64,000 nucleotides of DNA, from NCBI RefSeq assembly GCF_932276165.1, contig NC_063988.1, forward strand, positions 930,001-994,000, read 5' to 3'. The notes under the pieces were generated by a model that was not told the DNA's origin, searched no databases, and was given only the letters and a program-made list of their open reading frames with translations. Made by a program: the position numbers and the translations under genes. Positions 1 to 11,239 of the stretch are shown piece by piece (position 1 is the stretch's first letter; every line of letters begins with the position of its first letter). The stretch comes from Plutella xylostella (taxonomy: Eukaryota; Arthropoda; Insecta; Lepidoptera; Plutellidae).

Positions 1-49
1 AGAAGACCATTACTACAGCGGCTTAAACAGTTTATCCTATTCCACATAC

Positions 50-178
50 CTCAGGCACCCCCTCTCTCAGTCGGTCCACCAGGGCATTCAACGCAGCAGC
101 CACCCTGCCCGCGGCACCGTCGTCGGAGCAGTGCGCGTCCAGAGCCGCGTCCAGCCCCGGCGCCCACGTCTGCCAGGT
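50..178 (-). repeat. Truncated copy 1 of the Mab-21-like exon at 874-1062
   Basis: About 129 bp nearly identical to the 3' two thirds of the 189-nt exon, including the GTATGT donor. The 5' third of the exon is missing; reading upstream in frame meets TAA just before the duplicated part, next to a possible CTGCAG acceptor. It is probably a non-functional exon fragment, though use as an alternative terminal exon cannot be excluded. Confidence 0.8.
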
Positions 179-485
179 GTCTTACCTCTGCAGTAGTGCT
201 TGTGACTGACCAAGCTTGGAAGAAGCATATAAGGAACTACTGATGGGTCTAGCCCTTCCTATCAAAACTTCCTTCCTTTAGTTTCCTGACAAATATTTCG
301 GATGATATTATGTCCCTCAAAGCTGAAGTGTAACAGGACCAAATTTACTGGATGAGGAAGCCTTGTTAGAAGACAGGGGGAAAAGACGATTATCTAGCAG
401 CGATAATGAGTCCTGATGATGACGCTGGCGAAGCATTATCTTTTATTAAGTCCAGTGTCCATGTAGTTTCTCCCATTGTACATAC

Positions 486-614
486 CTCAGGCACCCCCTC
501 CCTCAGCCTATCCACCAGGGCATTCAACGCAGCAGCCACCCTGCCCGCGGCGCCGTCGTCGGAGCAGTGCGCGTCCAGAGCCGCGTCCAGCCCCGGCGCC
601 CACGTCTGCCAGGT
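486..614 (-). repeat. Truncated copy 2 of the Mab-21-like exon at 874-1062
   Basis: Second copy of the same exon 3' part with donor, 436 bp from copy 1 and 388 bp from the complete exon. The intronic stretches 186-400 and 626-820 are also similar to each other, so a unit of about 400 bp (exon 3' part plus flanking intron) was duplicated in tandem. It has the same in-frame TAA upstream as copy 1. Confidence 0.8.
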
Positions 615-873
615 GTCTTACCGCTGCAGTAGCGCTTGTGACTGATTAGGCTTGGAACAAGTCAATAAGCTACTATTGCTGGGTAATCTTAAAGGCCTTC
701 CTATCAAAACTTCCTTTCTTTAGTTTCCTGGCAAAGGTCTTGAAATATCCCTTACAAAACTGAAGTAAATCCTGGACCCAATATGATTTTCTGGAAGAGG
801 AAGGCCACGACACAGTATCTTTGGCGAAGACCATTACTACATCGGCCTTAGCAATTTCTCCTATTACACATAC

Positions 874-3800
874 CTCAGGCACCCCCTCCCTCAGTCGGTC
901 CACCAGGGCATTCAACGCAGCAGCCACCCTGCCCGCGGCGCCGTCGTCGGAGCAGTGCGCGTCCAGAGCCGCGTCCAGCCCCGGCGCCCACTTCTGCCAC
1001 GTGGCAGGCCGTTCAGAGCAGACTGTCGTGGAGGGAGGGCCGATGGCGCAGCAGTAGAAACCCTGGAAGGAGAGTGGAAAACATGTATGTGTGTATTAGA
1101 ATAGGTAGACCAATGGTGTAAATAACTGGTCTTAACATCAAATCTAATCATGTTTGAAGAAGTTTAAGATGTTAGGTTAAAAAAACCTGGGTGGGTCAGA
1201 TTAATATTATCGTCAGGAGTAGAACAATAAGTAGAAAAATAATATGAGCGCTCAGGTAGCCACAACACGACGACTAATTCAATTGAATCAGGATATCTAT
1301 AGATATCTTTTGGTTAGAAAATGCTTCGAGCAGCATTTTCCGCAAGCTGGTTATTTCCAATACTTCGCTCCGCAAGAAAATACAATAGATTTTCAGCAGT
1401 CGATCTCAATAATAGCCCATAACGAGAGTGCAACTGCAGTTTAGAATAAATTATAGCCTCCCCAAGTTTTAGTTGCATTTTCGCTTCAATTTGAGTTGGA
1501 AGGGTAGCATAATTGAACAATTTGTTCAGATTATACTAGATTGTAGAGGTAGACGTAGTTTGTCAACAAACCTTAGAAGCCTCTTTTTTTTTGTCGTGTT
1601 TTTCGGGCAGTAGTAATGATGCCGTTACCGATATTTAGTATCAATTGATTAATAATACAAAAGTGTTGCAAAAGTGATAATAAAAATATTTAGCTAAGCA
1701 GTTAGTTAGAACAAAAGTTGTCGGGAATAAGCCCTTCAGCCACTGCTTTTCGGATTACTATGTACGGTGGCCTGCGCCTAAAAGTTTAGTATAGTTTTTA
1801 AAATAGCAATCCCTGATGATGAAAGGACCAGCTACATCTGTTATAAATCCGCGGACGTGTTGTGTGTGATGTGTGTAGCAGTGGTGTTTATGTGGATGTG
1901 TTTGAGCAGCATGTGAGCTTGAGATCGCTATTTTAAAAACTCCGCCTGTATAGTTTTAGGCGCAGGCCACCGTACTTATAAAACTCTTAGCCCTCAGCCT
2001 GTATATTTATCACGCTCTGCATCCTATAGCAATAAACATAACTAAACAAACTCACAGTCTGCGCAGCCTCGTAATGCACGCTAGCCAGCGCGTGCGTCAA
2101 GGGGGCGGCAACTCGCGCGACGCACCCGCGCCCCCGCACAGCTAACACCAGCTTGGCCTCCGCGGCGCCGCCCCCCGCGCGCACCATCACCCACGCCGCC
2201 CCCTCAACGATGGCCAGGCGCTGCTCTGGGGGCGATGGCGGGGATACTGGGGGGTGAAGATGAGTTGTTGAGGTTTGGTCTGTAACGACACCGAAATCGG
2301 GGGGAAACCATACGGGTAACTCCTTCTTCTTCTTATAGTGTCTTCTGTAAAATATACAAGAGCTAGTCGGGTATGTCATCAAAAAGATTGGCCTATCAGA
2401 TTTAGCCTTAGTCGCTGATTGCCCAGGGTACGCCGGACGTATGTATAATAATAATAATAATAATAACAAAAAATTATCTTAAACAGTCTTCTTGTTATGG
2501 TAACTAGGTATAGAAATAAAATCTTAAAATCTTTAAATCAATCAAGGATATCCTCAGTACAATAATAATTTAGTTTGAGTAAGCATTCCTTCAACTTAAT
2601 TTTAGCCTCAGGGACAGAATAGTTCTTAAGATTACAGTATTGTAGCATATTGTTATATACATGAGCTCTGATATATGGGCCAAACCTTTGACCAAAGGCT
2701 GTATTCAAATAAATTACAGGCATTTTAAAAACGCGTTGATTGACAAGCTTTTCGTATAGATCGGATGATAATATATTTTTATGGGTGGAAAGACAAATCC
2801 TAAGAATAAAAAGTTGGCGGATAGTAAGAACTTTAGCTTCACTGTAGAGTGTCTGAGTTGGGTATCGATACGGTTTTTTTAACATAGTTTTAAGTACAGA
2901 TCGTTGCGCTCTTTCTGTGGATATAATTATGGTTTTTGCTGCGCTGCCCCATACTGGGATGCAGTACGAAGCGATAGATTGACAGATAGCAAAGTAAATT
3001 CTTGTAAGAAGTCTGGGTTCAGCTGAATTCCGTAGTTTCTTTAAAATACCTGCGGTTTTTCTTAAACGTTTACAGAGGCAGTGAATATGTTCTTTAAAGT
3101 TGAGATTTTGATCTATGATCACGCCTAAATACTTTATAGAGGAAATAATATCGATAGATTTACAGTTACAGGTTGTTAATTGCGTCAGATCAGAATTACA
3201 GCTATGAATTTTTAAATGATTTGGGGTTGTCGGTTTAGATGCAGCAGTTTTATGAAAACATATGAATTTGGTCTTTTTATGGTTTATGGTTAATAAGTTA
3301 TTCTTTAGCCAATGGATGATGGTTATCATGCCTAGTTCAGAGTTTTTATAAGCATCATCCCATTTTTTACCATTAAATATAATTGCTGTATCATCTGCGT
3401 AGCAAATGACTTCAGTATTTTGTAACTTTAGTTGACGACCGAATGGCGTAGTGGTTAGTGACCTGACTACTGAGCCGATGGTCCCGGGTTCGATTCCCGG
3501 CTGGGGCAGATATTTGTTTAAACACAGATATTTGTTCTCGGGTCTTGGATGTGCCCGTTACATGGCAATAGGCCCGCCCCCTATTACATTGGGACTAACA
3601 TAACACTCTGGCGAAAAGTGGGTGCAGCAATGCACCTCTGCCTACCCCGCAAGGGAGTACATTAGTACAAGGCGTGAGTGCGTGTTTTTTTTTTTTTAAC
3701 TTTAGTTCATGGATATCGTTCATATAAAGAAGGAAAAGAGTGGGACCAAGTATGCTCCCTTGGGGGACACCATAAAGAACTGGTAAAGCTTTACTTTTCA

Positions 3801-6800
3801 GTGAACCAATCTTGACAAGTTGTTTTCTATTTGAAAGATAACTGTTAAACCAGTCCAGCGCAGTGCCTCTGATACCTAGGTGGTGTAGCTTTGCCAACAG
3901 TATTTTTGGCGAAACGGTATCAAAGGCCTTTGCCAGGTCGAGAAACACACCAATGCAGCTGTTTCCATTGTCTAAATTTGTAGCGATAAGATCTGTCAGA
4001 AGAACTACCGCGTCTTCGGTACATTTGTTCTGTCTGAACCCGAATTGGCGGGGGGATAGAAGATTATGGGATTCTGCAAACTTAACCAATCTCTTGTTGA
4101 CTACATTCTCAAGAATTTTTGATAGTATGCTGAGTAAAGAAATGGGCCTATAGTTTTCAGGGGCCTGTCGTGGTCCATCTTTATAGATTGGAGTTATTGA
4201 TGATATTTTCCAGGCTGTCGGGAAAAAACCATTGCAGATACTTAGGTTAATTATATGCGTTAACGGTTCAGCTATGATGTTTTTAGCGTATTTTAACAAG
4301 GCCGCATTTATACCATCTAAACCAGGAGCGCTTTCAATTTTTAGGTTATTAATAATACAAATTATTTCTTGTGTGTCAGTCGGTTCTAGAAATAATGAGT
4401 TGGGTAAATTATTAATATTAATATTAATATTAGATGTTAACTCTTCTTCTGTACTATTCATTTTATTGAGAATATCGTCAGCAAGAGTTTTTCCCACAGA
4501 AGCAAAATATGTATTTGTAGTATTAAGTGATTCTATAGGGTCGTGATTAATAGTTGTAAGATCCACAGCATTATTGTTCTTTGTTTTAATATTACAAATA
4601 TTCTTTATTGAGTGCCAAAGCTTTTTAGGATTTTTCATGTTAGTTTGAAGTTCATTTTTCTCATATTCAGTTTTTATCTTCCTAATCAAGTATGGAGTAG
4701 ATGATACATGGCTTGAGGCCTGCTACCTTCAATATAATTTAGAAAGTAGGCTACAGCCTGTATTATATTATTTGTGCTGCAGGGGGAACGCATATGATAT
4801 GCATGGTTTACCTATTTTGCCGTAGGTAGCGTACGTAGCTCTAACAGCTAACATCTAGGCAAAGTGTACATTAGAATATTAATTAAACTAGTTCATGGTT
4901 TACGTTTACATAGCTGATAGATAGCTACTAATTTCAAACATACGGTTTGAATCAAATAGTTTCCCTGCACGACTTCGTACTGAATGTAACTTCCACTAAC
5001 TCCCTTACGAACATTCCACCGACAGGGACATTCCAGTAATACCTAGTTGTACCCAATAAATTCTAATATCTAGTGGACAACTTACATCTTCGATAGCCAT
5101 TAAATTTAAAAGACAAAAAGGACGAGCATTTTTATGAAAGTCTGATGATTACTGAATAATGATAACATTATATTATACTCGTAGACACAGGATAGAACAT
5201 AACATAACAAGACATCAAAGCCTAAATACTCTGAACTAGACTTATTCTGATTTCAAACCAAGGAATTTATTACTCTAACCATTTCACTGAGTGGTCGTTA
5301 TTTTGTAGAATTAGTCTCTACAAGGTATCGAGCGAGCATGAACCCTGAAAGCAGCCTCGTAAGTCGTAGGTGTAGGAGCTTTGGCACGCCACACAAATAA
5401 TTAAAAGTCAATAACGAAGTTTAGCTTCTAAACTGAACACACCCAGGGGTGTACTGTAGGCCGAATGATTGAATGAATTCATAGTAAAAATCGTACGGGT
5501 AGACATGGAGTGACTATTGGTTGTTTTTGATGTCGGGAAGATTCAAACAGCTAATTAGCCATGGCGGCTTATAAAATTACACATATTTTTTTTGTGTTGT
5601 GAATACAAAATATATTATGTAAGTATTACCTTACCGACCGCATGTTTTAAAGACTATTTATGTAAAGTTGAATTTAATTTCATTTCTTACGACGTATTTA
5701 TTGCACCCAGAGATTTATATCACAATAACATTGTCGTAGAGGCTACAGATATTCACACACGCATACTAATTCATGTTTGAGCATAAATACCTACTTGGGT
5801 TATTATTCCAACAATGCACAGAAGTTGGGGTGGATTCTTGGTACTTACGAGGTACTTGCATATACATTATATAGTGCCCGTTCAAGATCCAACTTTGACT
5901 CAGGCATATTGTTATTATTATAGCTGTATACCTGTATATTCCGTAGGTATAAGCAGTGTTTGTGATCTCACAAGCCTGTACTGTCGAGATTGGCTATTTC
6001 TTGCTAGTCTGCATAGTTTAGTCCTGGAATTTCCAAAGTCGATATCCCTTTGATGGTGATATTGATTTACCTAGGTGGAGACGCAATAAACAGTAATAAC
6101 TAAACGTAAAGTAAACATACTATGACTGAAGCTTATAAAACCCAACCAACAATTCAACCCAATAATTTTGCGTTAAAAAAAAGTTGGTTGGGAAAACCTT
6201 AGCACAGAAATAGTTCCTCAAATTTAAACGCATGAAAAATAATAACTAGGTAAACAAAATATTCAATATCAAACCATTGCATCCACACTATTCACCACAA
6301 CCACCCACCCCAATTCCAGAGTCTATAATGTGTATATTTCATAGCGGCAATAATTGGCGAAGTTCAAAGCCTCTCATTATCGGCCATTTGGCTGGAGTTA
6401 GGACCCTCCGTTTGTCACTTCGATCCCCGGTCGTTACAATGTGATAGTTTGATAGTTATTTTGGACTATAAAAACGTGGGTGTCTCTAACTAGATTAAAA
6501 AACATAATAATAACGTATCCGATGACAATATAAATGTAGATTCACGTTATCCCCAAGGAGAAACAGTCAATACAACAAGGATTGTTATATTCCGGGCTTT
6601 CCCAAATACTTTTAAAAGAATATACAGTATGTTCGGTACATGGACCGTATTTTTTTTTAAATATTATTAAGTACCTACTTAATGTACCGATATTCTGTAC
6701 CAGATATACCTACCATACAGATATAGGAGCTACGCCATCTTAGAAATATATGACCAATCAAAATCTAGTCATATCACCCTCATTTCTATGTCCCGATAAT

Positions 6801-9800
6801 GTTTGCAAGTTTCAATAGCAATTACTAGTTAAATGGTTGAGTTTGGATTGAAGTAGGCTTGAGTATTGATTGCTGTTCAACTGCAATTGCTTCGAAATTG
6901 GCTTGGCGAATTAGAGAAAACTCCATTATATGGGAAAATCGTATAATAGCAATGAGTCGCACTGCAGTTCGTGATGCGATCACAGTTAACTATACCTATA
7001 GAGGTTTGTATGGCTGAGCTGAAAACAAGGGGACATGTACAAAGTTTCGAGAGAGCCACGTACAAGAACTTTACCCTGACCAGAATTGGAAGGAAGTACG
7101 GACTATATTCCACACACAGTGTACTTATATACCTACTTACTATAGAATCAAATTCTTAAATTTTCTCCATTGTGAATTATAATGCTTACCCCCCCATTCC
7201 TAAAGCAGTCTACTACTGAACGTAGGCCTCTACCAAAATCGCATCCAGTGATGTTTTCACTGGATGCGATCTATAGCTTTCGGCATCCAATCATTACCTT
7301 TCGCAAGTCGTCACCCCATCTAGTCGTCACACCGCCAAACAATCCTTCACCAGCCAACCACCACTGACCTTTCTCCACATAGAAGTAGTCACCAGGGTCT
7401 GGTGGCGCGTGCCTTGCCCCGAGCATCATGTAGTAGCATCCTTCACCTGCCAACCACCACTGACTTTCTCCACATAGCAGTAAGAGCCAGGGCCGCGCGG
7501 CGCGTGCCTGGGCCCCAGCACCCTGTAATAGTATCCTCCACCAGCCAAGCGACACTGACCTTTCTCCACATAGCAGTAAGCTCCAGGGTCGGGTGGCGTG
7601 TGCCTGGCCCCCAGCACCCTGGAGGAGCCCCCGCCACGGGCGTGCGCGCAGCTCGCGATCAGCTCCACCCAGCGTGACACCAGCGCGTCTCTGGAAGAAG
7701 GTTCAAGAAGAAGATTATCATCAGCCAGCAAAGTCCACTGCTGATCTTGTGGCTCTCTGTCCTCCGAATCCGAATTATTTTTGTTATACGACATTCAGTT
7801 GAGAGAACAACTAGCATTTTTAAAACCGGGAAGACGGAAGTCTTAAGAAATTTTAAGAAGTCACTTCTTTTGTTATGGAGAAATAAAGAAAGACTCATGA
7901 ATTTTCCAAAGCATTTAAATAAAAGCTAATTTACATTGACGACCTTAAAATAGCCATCCCCTTTAACCTCATAATGTTATTTAAATCACTAGAAAGATAG
8001 AATAAAATTTTCGAATCCAGGGTACCTACATTTAAAAATTATATTCTCACTACTTCTCTCTGTGCAAAGATATTGCAAAGTTCAAGAGTTAAATTTTACA
8101 TGAACTGCTTTTAGCAAATGAGATGGATCAACTTCCGTAGTACCATAAAATAACGACTGTTATTCTATGGTGGTTCTCAACTTTACTGGACTTCCATAAG
8201 TTTGTAACACCTACCTTTACATAAGGGTAGGTAAATATTTGCATCCAGAAAAACATCCACTGAAGTAGATAGGTACCTACGTAGTTACTTTAAGAGAAAA
8301 CTTTAAAAATACTAGATCGCTAGTAGGTAGCTTTGCCAAGAAATCATCAAACCATCGCCAATCTATACCGGATACGCCAGACAAGAGCTGAGCCAATGGA
8401 GCCATGCCAAGGTGGCACGTGACGTCACATAAATACAGCATCTACAGGGCGCTGCAATCACATTATCAGTGTATGTATTGTAGTGTATGTGCCATTGTGT
8501 ATTGAAAGGCGGACTATAACCAAAACCAGACAGTAGATACCTGTAGATAGACAGTAGATACCCCTAGAACTTAAATTATGATTAGAGTAATAAAGAAGTA
8601 CAATAACGTATTTACTTAAATATAATTATTATGTTCCAAAATATACACAAATCTGTTCAGCAATGTAACTTTGCGTTATTTTAGTCCCAAGGGGGCTAGC
8701 GTAAGGTATTTTTTGGGCACAAACAAACCCCAAATATCGCTGACATCAAATTTACAAGTGTTTCCACAGTATATTTTACTAAGGAAAACTTTCCGTCAAG
8801 CTTAGTTGTTTTTCAGTCAGTATCCCAGTAAAGCCAAAAACACCCTGTAGACAACTAAACATATACAAGAACAAGCCAACTGGAAGTTGGATTTGATTAG
8901 AATCAGCGAGATTAAACTTTTTAATGGTTTCAGGAACTTCAGCGAAACAACGGAATAGCCGTAAACTTGATTACTACGACGTGCTATAGGATTATTATCT
9001 GAGGAAGGAAATTGAAATGAAACGGGATATTGCCTTAGAGGTAAGACGTTATACCTAGTAGGTATAGTTCTCTGTAGAAAATACATAGGTTATATTGTTC
9101 GTGCCTGTTTATTTTTTTCAGTTGAAAAATCATAAAGTGATGAAAATGTAGGTAGGTAAGTATATTCTTTTAACTCACGTTGTATTGAGAAAACGAATGA
9201 GGTCTATTGTAATTTTCTCAATTTCCGGTAGTTTTCAAGGGGACATCTTTGCCCAGCATTGAAAAGATATAGGTACTTAAGTACTTAAACAAATTCAAAG
9301 TATACATACAAATCCTGCATAACTCTCTCTCCCAACTCACCTGCACAGATACCCATTAGGCGTGAGGAACTCCTCCCACTGATCAGCCAGTCTCCCTGAC
9401 AGGCGGATCTTGGCGTACCCCACCGGCCCTTCTTGCACCTCGATGTCTTCAGCCCCGGAGTTCAGGGGGGGCAGGGCGTCCAGGGTTACGAGGTATTCTA
9501 GCGAGCGGGAGCGCATCTGTGGAAGACAGTTTTGGACATATTAGCCCCCGAATTTATAGAGTGAACTGTTACTTTACCAGAGGTTTACAAGAGTCATCAT
9601 GATACTCTAAGTTCGACTTTTCTATAACAAAAGTAAACTAACTTCTAGTGTGGGAATTGAGATGTTTGAAGCCGCTTATTCTAGGTAGGGTCCTTATTAA
9701 ATCTTCTACTTATTATAAGCTTTCCATCGTGCTCTAGTGTCTGTGGACATTCGACCTGAGGCCGCGGCACGGGTCTGTTATCGATGTCGATAAACTCGTT

Positions 9801-10614
9801 TAATACGAATCACCAACCACGTTGCACCAATCACAACGCCGTTTTTATGGTGAATCGCGATATAAACACGTTTATTTACGTCGATATTAAACCCGTAAAG
9901 TGGCACCTGCAACCAGCAGCTCCAGGTACCTTCTTGTCCCGATGCAGCGCGAGCATGTGGCAGCAGCGGAAGCGGGCGTCCTTCTGCCCGGCGCCGTCCA
10001 CGATGCGCTGCACCAGGCTCTCCATCGTGCTCTCCGTGTCGGTTGACATGCGACCTGAGGGGAATGGAAATGGAATTAATTTCGTTATCGATTTGTCAGT
10101 CTGTCATTGGTGGAAAGCGCAAAGTGAGTCTTTCGACATCGACAGTACGATTCCGATGACCCGTGCCAGGCGTGATTTTGAAGGAGTCCAATATCCTGCA
10201 TGGATTATTTTGCAGACTGTTTTATTCTATTTTCTCTTTCGACACCCTAAATCCCTCTTACAAATTCCTACTAGATCTTCTTGATGCAACTGGTGCAGGT
10301 TGCGGCTTACGCATCTTGCCCTGGTATGCTGGAAATAAATACTCCTCAAATTCTTCTGATGCTTTGGCATACGGTGCATTGTTGATACGAGCGCGACGCA
10401 AAACTTTTTCGTGCGCCTTGTACTAGGTATGCTGACAAATACCTCTCCTCCCTCGCCCATCGCTCTAGAGACACATACCTCTCCGGTCCTCCTGCTGCAG
10501 CTGGAGCAGGTACTGGGTGGAATGCTGCAGCTGCGCGGCGCTGAACCGCAGCCCTGCGCCCGGCAGACGCAGCTCGCCCCCGCGTGCCGTAGCGGCTGAC
10601 CCGCCCGCGCCCAT
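874..10614 (-). CDS. Mab-21/cGAS-like fold protein, six exons, C-terminus off the window
   Basis: Six exons chain in frame with good splice sites: 10479-10614 (ATG at 10614), 9930-10054, 9341-9516, 7560-7690, 2056-2225 and 874-1062, together 927 nt or 309 codons without a stop. Exons 2-4 resemble the Mab-21 family: a strand like LEYLVTL where the family has its acidic NTase strand, then WEEFLTPNGYL followed by SRWVELIA, matching the W-EF-T--GYL----SR---L pattern of MAB21 proteins. The GS motif and paired acidic residues of active cGAS-like enzymes are not visible, so a non-catalytic relative is likely (inference). Exons 5-6 (AAWVMVRAGG; TWQKWAPGLDAALDAHC) are not recognised. The last exon ends in a GTATGT donor, so more coding sequence lies left of position 1. 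Exons 2, 4 and 6 each have truncated tandem copies nearby. The exon chain is fairly sure; the family call is tentative. Confidence 0.55.
1765..1972. mobile_element. 208-bp MITE with TA flanks in intron 5
   Basis: Terminal inverted repeats of about 48 bp (left starts CGGTGGCCTGCGCCTAAAA, right is its reverse complement with small gaps) flanked by TA on both sides. The interior is GT-rich and non-coding. TA target site and size fit a Tc1/mariner-type MITE. Confidence 0.75.
2538..4689 (-). pseudogene. LINE ORF2 reverse transcriptase, split by a SINE
   Basis: The upstream part (about 3700-4689) carries RT blocks: SAPGLDGINAALLKYA, YRPISLLSILSKILE, FLDLAKAFDTVSP and YGVPQGSILGPTLF. The catalytic YADDT box lies at about 3390-3405, beyond the SINE insertion, and the frame then runs open to the stop at 2538 through the thumb and C-terminal region. 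No endonuclease domain is present because of the 5' truncation. Apart from the SINE I see no stop or frameshift, so the copy is fairly young. The clade is uncertain between CR1/L2/Daphne and Jockey. Confidence 0.85.
3434..3696 (+). mobile_element. tRNA-derived SINE inside the LINE
   Basis: The tRNA-like head contains A-box-like TGGCGTAGTGGTTAGTGACC and B-box GGTTCGATTCCCGG; the tail is a T-run. An 11-bp target-site duplication TAACTTTAGTT flanks it (3423-3433 and 3697-3707). A second full copy in the opposite orientation is at 41580-41824. Confidence 0.9.
4716..7182. other. AT-rich intron DNA, no gene recognised
   Basis: Part of the long intron 4 of the Mab-21-like gene. Only short ORFs without family features. 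A weak tRNA/SINE-like patch with a B-box-like TTCGATCCCCGG occurs near 6410-6430. Nothing else can be supported. Confidence 0.5.
7183..7330 (-). mobile_element. RTE-type LINE 3'-end fragment
   Basis: On the minus strand the sequence resembles the C-terminal coding end of lepidopteran RTE elements (compare the intact element at 42811-46009): a TGGGGTGACGACTTGCG stretch, then GCATCCAGTG and GAGGCCTACGT, then a short tail. It contains a small local inverted repeat (ATCGCATCCAGTG / CACTGGATGCGAT). Confidence 0.6.
7335..7559 (-). repeat. Two extra truncated copies of the exon at 7560-7690
   Basis: Downstream of exon 4 two tandem copies of its 3' half follow, with donors after 7465 and 7369 (period 95-96 bp), plus a remnant of a third intronic repeat at 7335-7362. 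The copies encode variants of the same peptide (LGxRHAPxxPGxYxYVEK) and each still ends in a GT donor. The middle copy has lost one G at the junction but a GT remains. It has a possible CTATTACAG acceptor that would put the exon in another frame; the last copy lacks a clear acceptor. Confidence 0.8.
7691..9340. other. Intron 3 of the Mab-21-like gene
   Basis: AT-rich DNA with no recognisable domain ORF and no clear terminal inverted repeats. Open frames near 7750-7930 and 8817-9086 have no family features and are treated as noise. Confidence 0.5.
9722..9760 (-). repeat. Partial copy of the acceptor side of Mab-21-like exon 2
   Basis: About 39 bp matching 10021-10059, the start of exon 2 with its CCTCAG acceptor, with a few substitutions. 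It lies 170 bp downstream of the real exon and is directly followed by a MITE. This is the only exon fragment here that keeps the acceptor rather than the donor. Confidence 0.65.
9768..9899. mobile_element. Palindromic MITE, family A
   Basis: Inverted ends of about 25 bp: CACGGGT..ATCGATGTCGATAAAC at the left and its complement GTTTATTTACGTCGATATTAAACCCGT at the right. A related full copy is at 17755-17890 and half copies lie at about 14776-14850 and 20700-20748. Confidence 0.65.
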
Positions 10615-10846
10615 GGCTGTGGATAGTCAAATCCAAAATGAAAGTCAATAGGTAGATTACTTTGAGGTGGAGGTGGTAACGCGGGTTACTTATAAAATTA
10701 CATTCTGTATTTAACATATTCTTTGGTTTGGAAGCTGACATATAGGCACCATAAGGTGTCCGGGGGATACCTATATCCGGCTAGGACAGATATAGTTTTA
10801 GTAGTCAGTCTGTTGCTGGCTTTCCTATTCTATCAGATGAACATAA

Positions 10847-11236
10847 AGCCTCGTATTCACTAGGCGACAAATTGTCGCAGAACCTGTCTAGGCACATGTC
10901 GTCTACGTGTCGCTGCGACGTCGCGCTCTGTTCTGCGACGTCGCACGCGACTATACAGCGACATCTACGTGTCGCAGAACAGGTTCCGTGTTTTGGCTCG
11001 CGAGACAGAACTTCCTGCGACATCTGTCTAGCGACCGCTGTTGCAGAGTGTGGACGCGTGCGCGACTTCTAGCACGCAGCACTAACTGCCACGACTTCCT
11101 CGGGCGACATGTCGGCGGAGACTGCTGGTGTGGACAAGCAACATGTATCACGACATGTTACCAAAATGTTCTGAGAACACGCACCGTAGATGTTCTGTAA
11201 CAGTCTCAGAACTTGTGCCCTAGTGAATTCGAGGCT
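10847..11236. mobile_element. 390-bp PIF/Harbinger-like MITE with TAA target duplication
   Basis: Inverted ends AGCCTCGTATTCACTAGG / CCTAGTGAATTCGAGGCT flanked by TAA on both sides (10844-10846, 11237-11239). The 3-bp TWA target fits PIF/Harbinger. The interior is GC-rich for this region and full of TGTCGC/GCGACGTCGC words in both orientations. It sits about 230 bp upstream of the Mab-21-like start codon. Confidence 0.75.
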
Positions 11237-11239
11237 TAA

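Larger units (their letters stand above)
2442..4715 (-). mobile_element. 5'-truncated non-LTR retrotransposon (CR1/Jockey group)
   Basis: Minus-strand LINE fragment that retains the reverse transcriptase part of ORF2 and a 3' UTR ending in a (TTA)n tail at 2442-2467. The 5' end is lost near 4715. It lies in intron 4 of the Mab-21-like gene, same strand, and is itself interrupted by a SINE at 3434-3696. Confidence 0.85.

Noticed and set aside
3434..3520. Functional tRNA gene at 3440-3510 (and at 41740-41820, 35890-35960, 46225-46290)
   Set aside because: A and B boxes are present but the cloverleaf is incomplete and full copies continue into SINE bodies with target duplications; these are tRNA-derived SINEs.
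7402..7802. Overlapping 60-122 aa frames on both strands around exon 4 of the Mab-21-like gene
   Set aside because: Run through exon copies and intron; only 7560-7690 fits the splice phases.
9784..10284. 166-aa plus-strand open frame
   Set aside because: Antisense to Mab-21-like exon 2 and reads through a MITE; no domain.
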